In this document: one piece after another, positions 51,702 through 58,953 of the stretch | Numbering within the stretch: the first letter of the stretch is position 1 | Layout: every line of letters starts with the position of its first letter | Assembly (NCBI RefSeq): GCF_001469875.2 | Contig: NZ_LOPW02000017.1 | Coordinates: 62,001-126,000 of the forward strand | Reading direction: 5' to 3' | Length of the DNA: 64,000 nucleotides | DNA from: Haloferax marisrubri | GTDB taxonomy: Archaea; Halobacteriota; Halobacteria; Halobacteriales; Haloferacaceae | The notes under the pieces: model-generated | What the model saw: the letters and a program-made list of their open reading frames with translations, nothing else | Database searches by the model: none | Told to the model about the DNA's origin: nothing | Program-made: the position numbers and the translations under genes

Positions 51702-51730
51702 CCCCGCAGTCGTATCACCGACTGCCGGGG
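51702..51730 (-). promoter_or_regulatory. Strong hairpin in the S15 leader
   Basis: Two arms CCCCG-CAGTCG (51702-51712) and CGACTG-C-CGGGG (51719-51730) pair over 11 bp with one bulged base and a 6-nt loop, about 40 nt before the S15 ATG. It falls inside the ~125-nt leader predicted from the TATA-like box at 51812. It could be an autoregulatory site for S15. Confidence 0.45.
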
Positions 51731-51811
51731 CACTACCGCAATCCCAAGCCCAAACTGGGCGAGTCAGATTTGCGGCCGTGCTGGATTCCCATCGGGTTGT
51801 CCACGCGCGCC

Positions 51812-51821
51812 GGGTTAAACC
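51812..51821 (-). promoter_or_regulatory. Candidate promoter of the S15 operon
   Basis: Minus-strand GGTTTAACCC is the best TATA-like element in the 244-nt gap between S15 and tRNA-Ala. It implies a leader of about 125 nt. Confidence 0.35.
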
Positions 51822-51906
51822 GTTTCGACTCGGCTCCGAATTGACCGCGACTCGGTCCGGTCGGAATCGAAGGGCTTCTAAACGGGCGACGGCTATCGGA
51901 GGATGC

Positions 51907-51978
51907 GGGCTCGTAGATCAGGGGTAGATCACTCCCTTGGCATGGGAGAGGCCCCGGGTTCAAATCCCGGCGAGTCCA
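51907..51978 (+). tRNA. tRNA-Ala (anticodon GGC), copy 1
   Basis: A complete 72-nt cloverleaf: acceptor GGGCTCG/CGAGTCC with a G3-U70 pair (alanine identity), D-arm GATC...GATC, anticodon stem CTCCC/GGGAG with loop TTGGCAT giving anticodon GGC, and T-arm CCGGG-TTCAAAT-CCCGG. No encoded CCA and no intron. Discriminator A. Identical to the copy at 54209-54280. Confidence 0.95.
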
Positions 51979-52388
51979 TTTCTGAACGAAGTGAAGAAAT
52001 GACGAGGCGAGCGCTCGCCGTAGCGAGCGCGTGGATTTGAAGCCCTGGAAGTCGCGCGGAGTGAACATCGTGAGCGAGCACGTCTTCCTCCGAGTTCAAA
52101 TCCCGGCGAGTCCACTCACTTCTTCCGTCGCTTCGCTCCGTCAGTCGTTCGTGGACTCGCCGACGTCACGTTCGTTTCACTCACGTGACTCCCGGCGAGT
52201 CCACTAATTTCTCTCTGGACTTCCGACGAGCGGAGCGAGTCGCGAACATAGCGTAACGGAGTCTCTGTTCGGGGGTTCGGGCAGCGAGCCCACCTCTATC
52301 GGTCGTTGGCTGAATCTAGTCGCTTACTCGTGCGACTCCGAATCGTGTCGCCAGCGACGCTATACGTTTCTCTGTTGTTACGTTCCGT
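51979..52388. repeat. Repeat-rich region after tRNA-Ala copy 1
   Basis: No gene is supported in these 410 nt. Present are a perfect hairpin GCGCTCGC (52011-52018)/GCGAGCGC (52023-52030), a second copy of the tRNA T-loop-to-acceptor end at 52094-52114 (21 nt identical to the tRNA 3' end), and an inverted unit at 52152-52203 that ends in the tRNA tail. The DNA is duplicated in part after tRNA copy 2. Confidence 0.7.
52152..52203. repeat. tRNA-tail palindromic unit U1
   Basis: Outer arms GGACTCGCCG (52153-52162) and CGGCGAGTCC (52193-52202) are perfect 10-bp inverted copies of the tRNA-Ala acceptor/T-arm end. Inner arms GTCACGT (52165-52171) and ACGTGAC (52183-52189) extend the stem. Confidence 0.65.
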
Positions 52389-53264
52389 ATGAGCAGTTCG
52401 ACGAAGCGGCGCGTGTGGCAGTTGGTGAATCCCGAGGAGACGGGGCGCTCGGGACAGCGCCTCGAATCCGCGGCGCTCCTCCTCGCTTCGCTGAACGTCG
52501 TCGCCGTCGTGTTTCAGAGTAGCGACGCGCTCTACAGCAGGTACGCGCTGTTGTTCGACGGGTTCGCCGTCCTCTCCGTGTCGCTCTTCACGCTCCTTTT
52601 CGTCCTCCGGCTGTGGGCCTCGGCGATTAGAACCGAGTACCGCGGGTCGTCGGGCCGACTCCGATTCGTGGGCCGCCCGTTCGTCCTCCTCGATTTCGTC
52701 GTCATCGCCCTGTTCTGGATTGGTTTCGTCTCCGCGCCGCAGAGCCTCGGCGGCGTCCGCGTGCTCTGGTTCGCTCGCATATTCGACTTCCCCCGCTTTC
52801 GGCGCTCGCGAACGCGGTTCAAACGGGTTATCGCCAGTCAGCGCGAGGACCTCGCCATCGCCTTCAGCGGGGCCGCGATGCTCGTCCTCGTCTCGTCGAC
52901 GCTGATGTACTTCGCCGAGCGAAGCGCCCAGCCCGAGGCGTTCGGGTCGATTCTGGACGCGCTCTGGTGGGGCATCGTCACGCTCACGACTGTCGGATAC
53001 GGCGACGTGGTTCCGGTGACCCCGCTCGGGCGGATACTCGGCGCGATTACGACGTTCGGCGGAATCGCCTTCTTCGCGCTCCCGTCGAGCATCCTGGCGG
53101 CGGGCTTCTTCGCCGAACGCGAACGCGAAAACCAGACCGAGACGGAGCCAACGGATGGGACGGCGGGACCGGCGGAACCGACGCAAACGATGACTGGCCC
53201 GGTGCAGCATCGATGCCCTTACTGCGGGGGGACGCTCGACTCATCGGGGAGCGAACATCGTTGA
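52389..53264 (+). CDS. Voltage-gated-type potassium channel with C-terminal CxxC
   Basis: The 291-residue protein has six hydrophobic segments: S1-S3 from about 28 to 115, a basic S4-like stretch RIFDFPRFRRSRTRFKR (130-146), then S5, and the pore with filter TTVGYGD (200-206) before S6. No RCK domain. The C-terminus is a short Thr/Glu/Pro linker ending in HRCPYCGG (Cys276, Cys279), half a zinc ribbon, which is unusual for a channel. It sits between the two tRNA-Ala copies. A K+ channel is likely; voltage sensing is inferred from S4. Confidence 0.82.
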   Translation: MSSSTKRRVWQLVNPEETGRSGQRLESAALLLASLNVVAVVFQSSDALYSRYALLFDGFAVLSVSLFTLLFVLRLWASAIRTEYRGSSGRLRFVGRPFVLLDFVVIALFWIGFVSAPQSLGGVRVLWFARIFDFPRFRRSRTRFKRVIASQREDLAIAFSGAAMLVLVSSTLMYFAERSAQPEAFGSILDALWWGIVTLTTVGYGDVVPVTPLGRILGAITTFGGIAFFALPSSILAAGFFAERERENQTETEPTDGTAGPAEPTQTMTGPVQHRCPYCGGTLDSSGSEHR

Positions 53265-53434
53265 CGCCGACGTACCGGCCTGCTCAGCTCGTGCGTCGCA
53301 TCTGTTTGGATTCGCCGGGACGTTGGCGGACTTCAGCACAATCACGCATTATTTCATTTATTCTGTGATAGTCTCCGATAAATTCCAGTATTCAGACAAA
53401 TAGTTATCTCGTTTGTTGGCGTATCTTCACTTCT
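53265..53434. other. AT-rich intergenic region
   Basis: Locally AT-rich (53335-53415, e.g. ATTTCATTTATTCTGTGATA). It probably carries the terminator of the channel gene and the promoter of the winged-helix gene. Confidence 0.4.
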
Positions 53435-54094
53435 ATGACGATACGAACGGGCGGCCACCGGACGAGCCGAACGCTCCTCGTCGCGGTCGTCTTGGCACTC
53501 GTCGTGGCGACTGCCGGGTGCGTCGGCGACGGAGAAGGTCCCGGTGAGGAGTCGAACACGACGACACAGGAGCAGGTGACCGAACCACTAACTGACGACC
53601 CGACGGTGACCGAAGAACCGACAGACGCCCCGACGGAGGAACCAACTGCGACCGAAGCGCCGACGGACGAACCGACCGAAGCGCCGACCGAAACGGAAAC
53701 GCCCGGCGGCGGTGAGGGTGGTGATTCCGGCGGGGACGAGTCGAACGGCCAGACGTTGCTTCTCTTGGGCGCACTCGCCGTCTTCGCGGTCGGCTTCGTC
53801 GCGGCAGGCATCCTCAGAGGACGCAACAAGTCCTCGTCACCGGAGGCGTCTACCGCACCGACCGCGGCCACGGCGGACTCCCGTTCCGACGCCGAGCGAG
53901 TCGTCTCGCTCCTCCACAAGAACAACGGACGGATGTTCGAAGACGTGCTGGAAGAGGAACTCGACTGGTCACCGGCACACGCCCGTCGGGTCGTCGATGG
54001 GTTGGTCGCCACCGGCGACGTCGAGCGCAGGGAGACCGAGGGTGGGACGTTGGTCGTCTTTGCCGACCCGGACCGACCGACTGACGCGGAGTGA
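53435..54094 (+). CDS. Membrane-tethered winged-helix protein with lipobox-like leader
   Basis: The 219-residue protein has a signal sequence with a lipobox TAGC (Cys29), a Thr/Pro/Glu-rich repeat region at about 45-90 (units such as PTEEPTATEAP), a Gly/Ser spacer, one membrane helix (107-127) and a cytoplasmic winged helix (about 152-212; VVSLLHKNNGRMFEDVLEEELDW, ARRVVDGLVATGDVER). This topology puts a DNA-binding domain inside and a tethered outer part outside. Not assigned to a named family. It follows the channel gene by 170 AT-rich nt. Confidence 0.7.
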   Translation: MTIRTGGHRTSRTLLVAVVLALVVATAGCVGDGEGPGEESNTTTQEQVTEPLTDDPTVTEEPTDAPTEEPTATEAPTDEPTEAPTETETPGGGEGGDSGGDESNGQTLLLLGALAVFAVGFVAAGILRGRNKSSSPEASTAPTAATADSRSDAERVVSLLHKNNGRMFEDVLEEELDWSPAHARRVVDGLVATGDVERRETEGGTLVVFADPDRPTDAE

Positions 54095-54208
54095 GTTCTC
54101 GCCGAATCGAGACGCCGGTGCCGACCGCTTCCCACGCGACACCCCCACAGCCGTCGAACGATTCGAAGCCCTTATTTATTCGACCGGGGAATGAATGATT
54201 GCGTTTGA

Positions 54209-54280
54209 GGGCTCGTAGATCAGGGGTAGATCACTCCCTTGGCATGGGAGAGGCCCCGGGTTCAAATCCCGGCGAGTCCA
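54209..54280 (+). tRNA. tRNA-Ala (anticodon GGC), copy 2
   Basis: All 72 nt are identical to copy 1 at 51907-51978, including the G3-U70 pair and anticodon GGC. The flanking DNA upstream differs, while downstream DNA shares repeated units with the region after copy 1. This arrangement flags a duplication around the two-gene insert. Confidence 0.95.
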
Positions 54281-54320
54281 CTCACTTCCTTTCGGTCACT
54301 TCGTTCCCTTCAGTCGTTCG

Positions 54321-54372
54321 TGGACTCGCCGACGTCCCACTCGCTTCGCTCGCGGGACTCCCGGCGAGTCCA
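54321..54372. repeat. tRNA-tail palindromic unit U2
   Basis: Outer arms GGACTCGCCG (54322-54331) and CGGCGAGTCC (54362-54371), inner arms GTCCC (54334-54338) and GGGAC (54354-54358). Same structure as U1, directly 40 nt after tRNA-Ala copy 2. Confidence 0.65.
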
Positions 54373-54588
54373 TCAACTTCTGTCGATACCACCGGCGAGC
54401 GAAGCGAGCCGCGTGTATCGACTGTATTGATGTCTGTTCGAGACGGGATTTGAGCAGCGAGCAAATCTCTGATTTGCGAGTGAGTTCAAATCCCGTGAAC
54501 TCCGTTCACGACCTTCGCACACCTCCGGTTTGCTCAGTCCCGGCGAGTCCACTCACTTCTCCCGTCGCTTCGCTCCGTCAGTCGTTCG

Positions 54589-54700
54589 TGGACTCGCCGA
54601 CGTCCCACTCGCTTCGTCTGCGGGCGACCCACGAGTCGCCCGCATGGCATGCGAGACGGCAGTGCCGTCTCGCTCTGCTCGCGGGACTCCCGGCGAGTCC
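54589..54700. repeat. tRNA-tail palindromic unit U3 with two inner hairpins
   Basis: Outer arms GGACTCGCCG (54590-54599) and CGGCGAGTCC (54691-54700), then GTCCC (54602-54606) with GGGAC (54683-54687). Between them lie two perfect hairpins: GCGGGCGAC (54620-54628)/GTCGCCCGC (54635-54643) and GCGAGACGGC (54651-54660)/GCCGTCTCGC (54664-54673). The whole could fold as a multi-branched element. Confidence 0.65.
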
Positions 54701-54760
54701 GGCAATCGCACTTGAGCTACTGGTGGATGCCGACGCGACGCACCAGCGTCTCTCAGCGAC

Positions 54761-54973
54761 TCACGCCTCGTCGTCGAACACGCTCATGTCCTTCGCCGCG
54801 AGGTCGGTCACGTGCTTGACGATTTCCGGGTCGACCTGCGCGATGTCGTCGCCGTCGTGGACCTGGTTGTTGTGTCGCTCGATGGCATCCGCAACCTCGG
54901 AAAGTGAAACGCGCGTGGTCGTGTCGCAGGCCTCGCACACGACCGGGACTTCGGGAGCGTCGTCATCAGTCAT
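54761..54973 (-). CDS. Small CxxC protein (70 aa)
   Basis: The 70-residue acidic protein has a CxxC motif (VVCEACDTTTRV, Cys13 and Cys16) and downstream His in ERHNNQVHDGDD, a plausible zinc site. The C-terminus is helical and acidic (DPEIVKHVTDLAAKDMSVFDDEA). The ATG at 54973 is followed upstream by a perfect inverted repeat (54983-54999). No family name is recalled with confidence. Confidence 0.6.
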   Translation of the reverse strand: MTDDDAPEVPVVCEACDTTTRVSLSEVADAIERHNNQVHDGDDIAQVDPEIVKHVTDLAAKDMSVFDDEA

Positions 54974-54982
54974 ACCCTGACG

Positions 54983-54999
54983 TTCCGTCAGCGACGGAA
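54983..54999. promoter_or_regulatory. Perfect inverted repeat upstream of the CxxC gene
   Basis: TTCCGTC (54983-54989) and GACGGAA (54993-54999) are perfect inverted repeats with AGC between, 10-26 nt before the ATG at 54973. On the minus strand this would sit across the transcription start of a leaderless gene and could be an operator. Confidence 0.4.
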
Positions 55000-55218
55000 A
55001 AAACGGGTCGGTTCGTCGCCGGGGAGCGTACTATTGCCCAATCAATTTCTGGAGTTTTGGTTGAACAAAGAGACGCAGTCACGTAACTGAAACCTACGAA
55101 CCCCCTCGCTCCGACGACGGAGACAAGCGAGTCGGGCTGTCAAGATACCAGACGCGAACGTCAGGTGAGTTCTCTCGTCCGCGGTGTCAGCGTCTCACGA
55201 ACCCGTGACCCCGTCACG
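55000..55218. other. Intergenic region with a stem-loop
   Basis: An AT-richer stretch (55025-55085) precedes a likely hairpin near 55112-55138: CTCGCTCCG, then CGGAGACAAGCGAG. No protein-coding frame is supported. Confidence 0.3.
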
Positions 55219-55956
55219 CTACCCGACGAAGCCAGCGAGTTCGCCCCCTCCCGTCGCCGCGAGTGCGATGCCGCCGATGAGCAAGAGGACGCAGATGAGC
55301 GTCAAGCCGATTGCGATGCCGATTCGCCTGGCGTTTCGGTAGTATATCTCCGTCGTCTCCTCGGGGAGTTCGTCGTCGTCGCCCTCCAGCACCTCCTCTA
55401 TGGCGCTGGAACTCGCTCCCGAGGTGCGACACGAGATGTACGCCCCGAGGATGAACCCCGTCGAGAGCACCCACGCGAGCGCGCCGAACCCGACGCCCAA
55501 GTTCGCCAGCGCGGAGACGTCCGTCACGATGTCCGCTTGGAGGAGCACCGTGACGCCCGTCCCGAAGACGCTCGCGATGAGCACGTTCAGTTTCGTTATC
55601 TCGATAGCGTCGCTCGCGAACGCCTCCACCGTGCTCGCGTGGTTCCTCACTTTCGCCCGCTCGCGGAAGTCACGCTGGAGGCTCGACGCGATTCTGTCGC
55701 CGAGTTCGCCCATGTCGAACTGCCGGTGGCAGTTCGGACACAGGGTGACGAGGTTCTCGGGGTCGTTGGCGTCGGCGGCGTTCTCGAAGTCCCGCACCGG
55801 CCGCCCGTGGGCGACCTCCAAGACGTTCGACCCCTCGCTGTACTCGCGGCCGCAGTTCTGACACGTGTAGTCGTCGCGACGGAGTATCCGCTCGCGGTCG
55901 ATACTCCACCGCGTCCGTCTCGTTCGCCCGGTCGTCGTCTCGGCGTCCTCCGACAT
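55219..55956 (-). CDS. HNH endonuclease domain fused to membrane helices
   Basis: The 245-residue protein has an N-terminal HNH domain at about 18-85: zinc Cys pairs in YTCQNCG (32, 35) and CPNCH (73, 76), His50 in EVAHGRPV, Asn68 in DPENLVTL. After it come about three hydrophobic segments (120-140, 150-172, 212-235), the last after an acidic loop DDDELPEETTEI. HNH nucleases attached to the membrane are uncommon; a defence or stress role is inferred, not shown. It starts with SEDAETTTGRTRRTRWS and is close to the pilin-like gene at 56114. Confidence 0.78.
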   Translation of the reverse strand: MSEDAETTTGRTRRTRWSIDRERILRRDDYTCQNCGREYSEGSNVLEVAHGRPVRDFENAADANDPENLVTLCPNCHRQFDMGELGDRIASSLQRDFRERAKVRNHASTVEAFASDAIEITKLNVLIASVFGTGVTVLLQADIVTDVSALANLGVGFGALAWVLSTGFILGAYISCRTSGASSSAIEEVLEGDDDELPEETTEIYYRNARRIGIAIGLTLICVLLLIGGIALAATGGGELAGFVG

Positions 55957-56113
55957 CGGTCACTCGTCTGTCTGTCTCGCATCCGGGTGAAATTCGTTTT
56001 CCTTGACACGGGGGCGATCGATGCGACCCCGGCCGGCTCCGACCGACGATTCTGCTTACCAGACTGTCAGGTACCCCGCGACGTTTTGACCCCGCATCTC
56101 CTTCAGTCAGGTA

Positions 56114-57625
56114 ATGAGCGGTCGCCCCCGAGTCCCACTACTCTACCGCGTCGTCAGAGACCGGACGGCGCAGACCTCGCCGATTGCGGTGGTCCTCCTG
56201 TTGGCGATAACGGTCGCGGGAACGACCGCCGTGGTCGCCCTCGGCGGCGTCGCCCTCGACGAGACGAAACAGGAGTCCCAACTGACGCGCGCCGAGCACT
56301 CGATGACGCTGTTCGACTCGCGGGTCGCCATCTCCGCGCTCGGCGCGGGCGAGACGCAGTTCGTCGACCTCGGCGGGACCGGCGGCGGAACCTACGTCGT
56401 CGACGACGACACCGGGTGGCTACGCGTCACGCACAAGAACTACACCGACGCCGGCGACGACCAAGAACTCTACAACGAGTCGCTCGGGAGCGTCGAGTAC
56501 CGCGACGGCGACGCTCGAATCGCCTACGAGGGCGGCGGCGTCTGGCGCACGCAGGACGGCGGCACGACGATGGTCTCACCGCCGGAGTTCCACTACCGCG
56601 GCGCGACGCTGACGCTCCCGGTCGTCCGAGTCGCCGGCGACGGGTCGGCCTCGGGCGACGTGTCCGCGCGGGTCTCGGCGACCGAGCAAGCCCGGCGCGT
56701 CTACCCCAACGAGACCGCGAGCTACGACACGATACCGGCTAGCTTCGACAATCCGGTCAGCAACGGAACGGTCGTCGTGACGGTCCACAGCGACCACTAC
56801 CGGGGCTGGGCCTCGTTCTTCGAGTCGCGGAGTGAGGGCACCGTGACCGTCGACGACGACAACCGGACCGCGAGCGTGGAACTGGAGACGCTCGGCCTCG
56901 TCGGCGAGTTCCAGATGCCGAACGAGGGCACCTCGGTCGACGTGCGCGGGATGGCCGCGAACCACAACGTCTCGACGTTCACGCTCACGCTCTCGAACGA
57001 CCAACACCTCCAGAACATGGAGTGGGGGATGTACTACGACGGCGACCAGCGGGACCTCGAACTCCACGTGCAGGCGGACGACAAGTGCAAGAGCGGCAGT
57101 TACGACGGCACGTTCGACCTGACGCTCTACTACGCCACCGAGGACGGCAAGTACCACGGCTGGCAGGCGACCGACCTCGACCCGGACACGAGCGACGCGG
57201 TGAGCATCGACTGCTCGCTGAGCTCCCCCGAACTCACCGTCGACTTCACCAGTTCGGAGACGATGACCTACGGCGACATCCAGTCTGACAAGGGCTTCGG
57301 CAACCAGAACAAGTGGCAGTTCGCCCCCGAAATCGTCGACGGCGAGGCCTACGACAGCGTCACCTTCGACGAACACGACGCGGACAGCGGTCAGACGTTC
57401 TCGAAGGCCGACGCCGACACCGCCCAGATGGACTTCGTCATCAACCACTACTTCTCGCTGGCCGCGCCGCAGTTCGAACTGACCGTCACGGACGGCCCGG
57501 GCAACAGCCAGAGCGTCGACGAGTCCGGGTCGCGCGGGGAACTCGACTACGACCAGGCCGAGGGCGGCCAGTTCATCACCTTCCTGCACGTCACGGAAAA
57601 CGAGGTCGAAGTCGAAGTCGAGTGA
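56114..57625 (+). CDS. Type IV pilin-like secreted protein
   Basis: The 503-residue protein starts with a short basic leader and a pilin-like helix: RTAQTSPIAVVLLLAITVAG (about 17-36). The remainder is an extracellular beta-rich domain (Asp, Gly, Thr-rich) with NxS/T sites (NYT, NGT, NHT) that could be glycosylated. The charged end of the leader followed by QTSPIA is where archaeal prepilin peptidase PibD would cut. Convergent with the minus-strand pilus operon, it may be a structural pilin of the same system. The last residues are EVEVEVE. Confidence 0.7.
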   Translation: MSGRPRVPLLYRVVRDRTAQTSPIAVVLLLAITVAGTTAVVALGGVALDETKQESQLTRAEHSMTLFDSRVAISALGAGETQFVDLGGTGGGTYVVDDDTGWLRVTHKNYTDAGDDQELYNESLGSVEYRDGDARIAYEGGGVWRTQDGGTTMVSPPEFHYRGATLTLPVVRVAGDGSASGDVSARVSATEQARRVYPNETASYDTIPASFDNPVSNGTVVVTVHSDHYRGWASFFESRSEGTVTVDDDNRTASVELETLGLVGEFQMPNEGTSVDVRGMAANHNVSTFTLTLSNDQHLQNMEWGMYYDGDQRDLELHVQADDKCKSGSYDGTFDLTLYYATEDGKYHGWQATDLDPDTSDAVSIDCSLSSPELTVDFTSSETMTYGDIQSDKGFGNQNKWQFAPEIVDGEAYDSVTFDEHDADSGQTFSKADADTAQMDFVINHYFSLAAPQFELTVTDGPGNSQSVDESGSRGELDYDQAEGGQFITFLHVTENEVEVEVE

Positions 57626-57673
57626 GCGACGTGACCGGTCGTAATGGCGTCCCGTCCGCACCCATCCTCATTC

Positions 57674-58450
57674 TCAGTCCGCGAACGTCATATCGACCGA
57701 CGTCGAGACGACGTAGACGCGCTCCGCCCCGTTCACGTAACACGAGACGCTCGGATAGCCGTCCGGCGTCGCGGCCGCTTCGACCGGGTCGCAGGTCACG
57801 TCGGGGCGGCTCGATAGCTCCTCGCGCCAGAGCGCCGCCCGCGGGGAGCGCACGGTCATGTTCACGTCGTACTGCCCGTCGGTCCGCGCGGCCAGCACGT
57901 CGCTCGCGGCCTTGTCGGCGCGGATGAGGAACGTCCCCGACCCGCCGACCGAGGTCGTCGCTTCCTCGTCGGGGCGCGTCACGAACGCCGGAATCAACAC
58001 CCGCTCTTCGGTGAGCACGAACGACGGTCGCCGGACGAACGTCCCGCTGTCGCCGCGGGTCCGGAGAAGCGCGTCGAACGCGTAGACGACTCGCTCGTCG
58101 CTGGAATCGGCCGCGTAGACGACCGGCGAGACCTCGTAGGTGTTGGTGAAGTTGACCGACGGGTCCGACGTCAACTCCCCGGAGACGACGAACTCGACGG
58201 GTCGGTCGAGGGTCAGGCTGGCGTCCTGCAGTTTCACCTCCGTGGCCCGACTCGGCGCGCCGCGCTCGGCGATGTCCTCCATGTTGTCGCCGAGGATGTC
58301 CAGCGCGCGCTCTGCGTTGTTGACGCGCTCCACGTCGCGGGCGTCTTGCAGGCCGGTCATCCCGACTGCGGAGACGAGGCCGACCATCGAGAGGACGATG
58401 GCGAAGACGAACACGAACCCGAGCGTGTCGCTCACCGCGCGGTCGCTCAC
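57674..58450 (-). CDS. Pilin-like membrane protein of the pilus operon
   Basis: The 258-residue protein starts at GTG 58450, overlapping the stop of the previous gene (GTGA). The N-terminal helix RAVSDTLGFVFVFAIVLSMVG is pilin-like, with an extracellular domain of short strands following (DARDVERVNNAERAL, VEFVVSGELTSDPS, YVVSTSVDMTFAD). Last gene of the operon. Confidence 0.65.
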   Translation of the reverse strand: MSDRAVSDTLGFVFVFAIVLSMVGLVSAVGMTGLQDARDVERVNNAERALDILGDNMEDIAERGAPSRATEVKLQDASLTLDRPVEFVVSGELTSDPSVNFTNTYEVSPVVYAADSSDERVVYAFDALLRTRGDSGTFVRRPSFVLTEERVLIPAFVTRPDEEATTSVGGSGTFLIRADKAASDVLAARTDGQYDVNMTVRSPRAALWREELSSRPDVTCDPVEAAATPDGYPSVSCYVNGAERVYVVSTSVDMTFAD

Positions 58451-58953
58451 GACGCCACCTCCAGCGTCTCCGACGACGGGTCGTACGTGATGGTCACGTC
58501 GCCGCCGTCCACCCGACTCGCGGCCAGCGAGGTCTCGGTCGAAACGGGGACGCGGACCGTCACCTCGGGGTCGGTCGAGGTCAAGACGAGTTCGTTCGGC
58601 GACCCCGGGACGACCTCGACGGAGTAGGTCGTGCCGGCGACTCTGGGCGGCAGTCGAATCGTCGCCTCGACGCGCGACTCGCCGGGCGCGGCCCCGACCC
58701 TGTCGGCCGATTCGAGGCTCGAAGCGAGCCGGTTTCCGATCACGTCGAGTTCCGTCTCCGTGACCCGCTCGCGCTCGTCGGAGACGAAGCCGCCGGCGGC
58801 GACCAACAGCCCCGAGATGAGGACGACCGTGATGGAGAGCGTGAGGACGTAACCGAGCGCCGTCGAGACGCCGCGGTCGGTCGTGCGGGTCCGGCCGCGG
58901 GCCCCACGCTGAGTGCGGTCTCCGGGAGCGCCCGGCCTTCTCGGAGGCGTCAT
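58447..58953 (-). CDS. Pilin-like membrane protein (DUF7266-like)
   Basis: The 168-residue protein has an Arg-rich cytoplasmic head, one helix at about 28-55 (GVSTALGYVLTLSITVVLISGLLVAA) and an extracellular domain with IRLPPRVAGTTYSVEVVPGSPN. I recall this family as DUF7266 in haloarchaeal pilus operons. It overlaps both neighbours by 4 nt. Confidence 0.65.
   Translation of the reverse strand: MTPPRRPGAPGDRTQRGARGRTRTTDRGVSTALGYVLTLSITVVLISGLLVAAGGFVSDERERVTETELDVIGNRLASSLESADRVGAAPGESRVEATIRLPPRVAGTTYSVEVVPGSPNELVLTSTDPEVTVRVPVSTETSLAASRVDGGDVTITYDPSSETLEVAS

Larger units (their letters stand above)
54281..54760. repeat. Repeat-rich region after tRNA-Ala copy 2
   Basis: The 480 nt carry two tail-bearing palindromic units (54321-54372 and 54589-54700), an extra forward tRNA tail at 54538-54551 followed by the same ~50-nt segment that follows the tail at 52114, and a partial tail (GTTCAAATCCCG) at 54484-54495. 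No protein gene is supported here before 54761. Confidence 0.7.

Noticed and set aside
52389..54208. Integrated virus or conjugative element
   Set aside because: No integrase, replication or mobility gene lies between the tRNA copies, so only an insert of unknown origin can be claimed.
51979..54760. Further tRNA genes from the tail copies
   Set aside because: The copies contain only the T-arm and acceptor 3' end or its inverse; no anticodon or D-arm is present.
54974..55000. Inverted repeat read as a terminator
   Set aside because: It lies upstream of the minus-strand gene and only a short A-run follows; an operator is more consistent.
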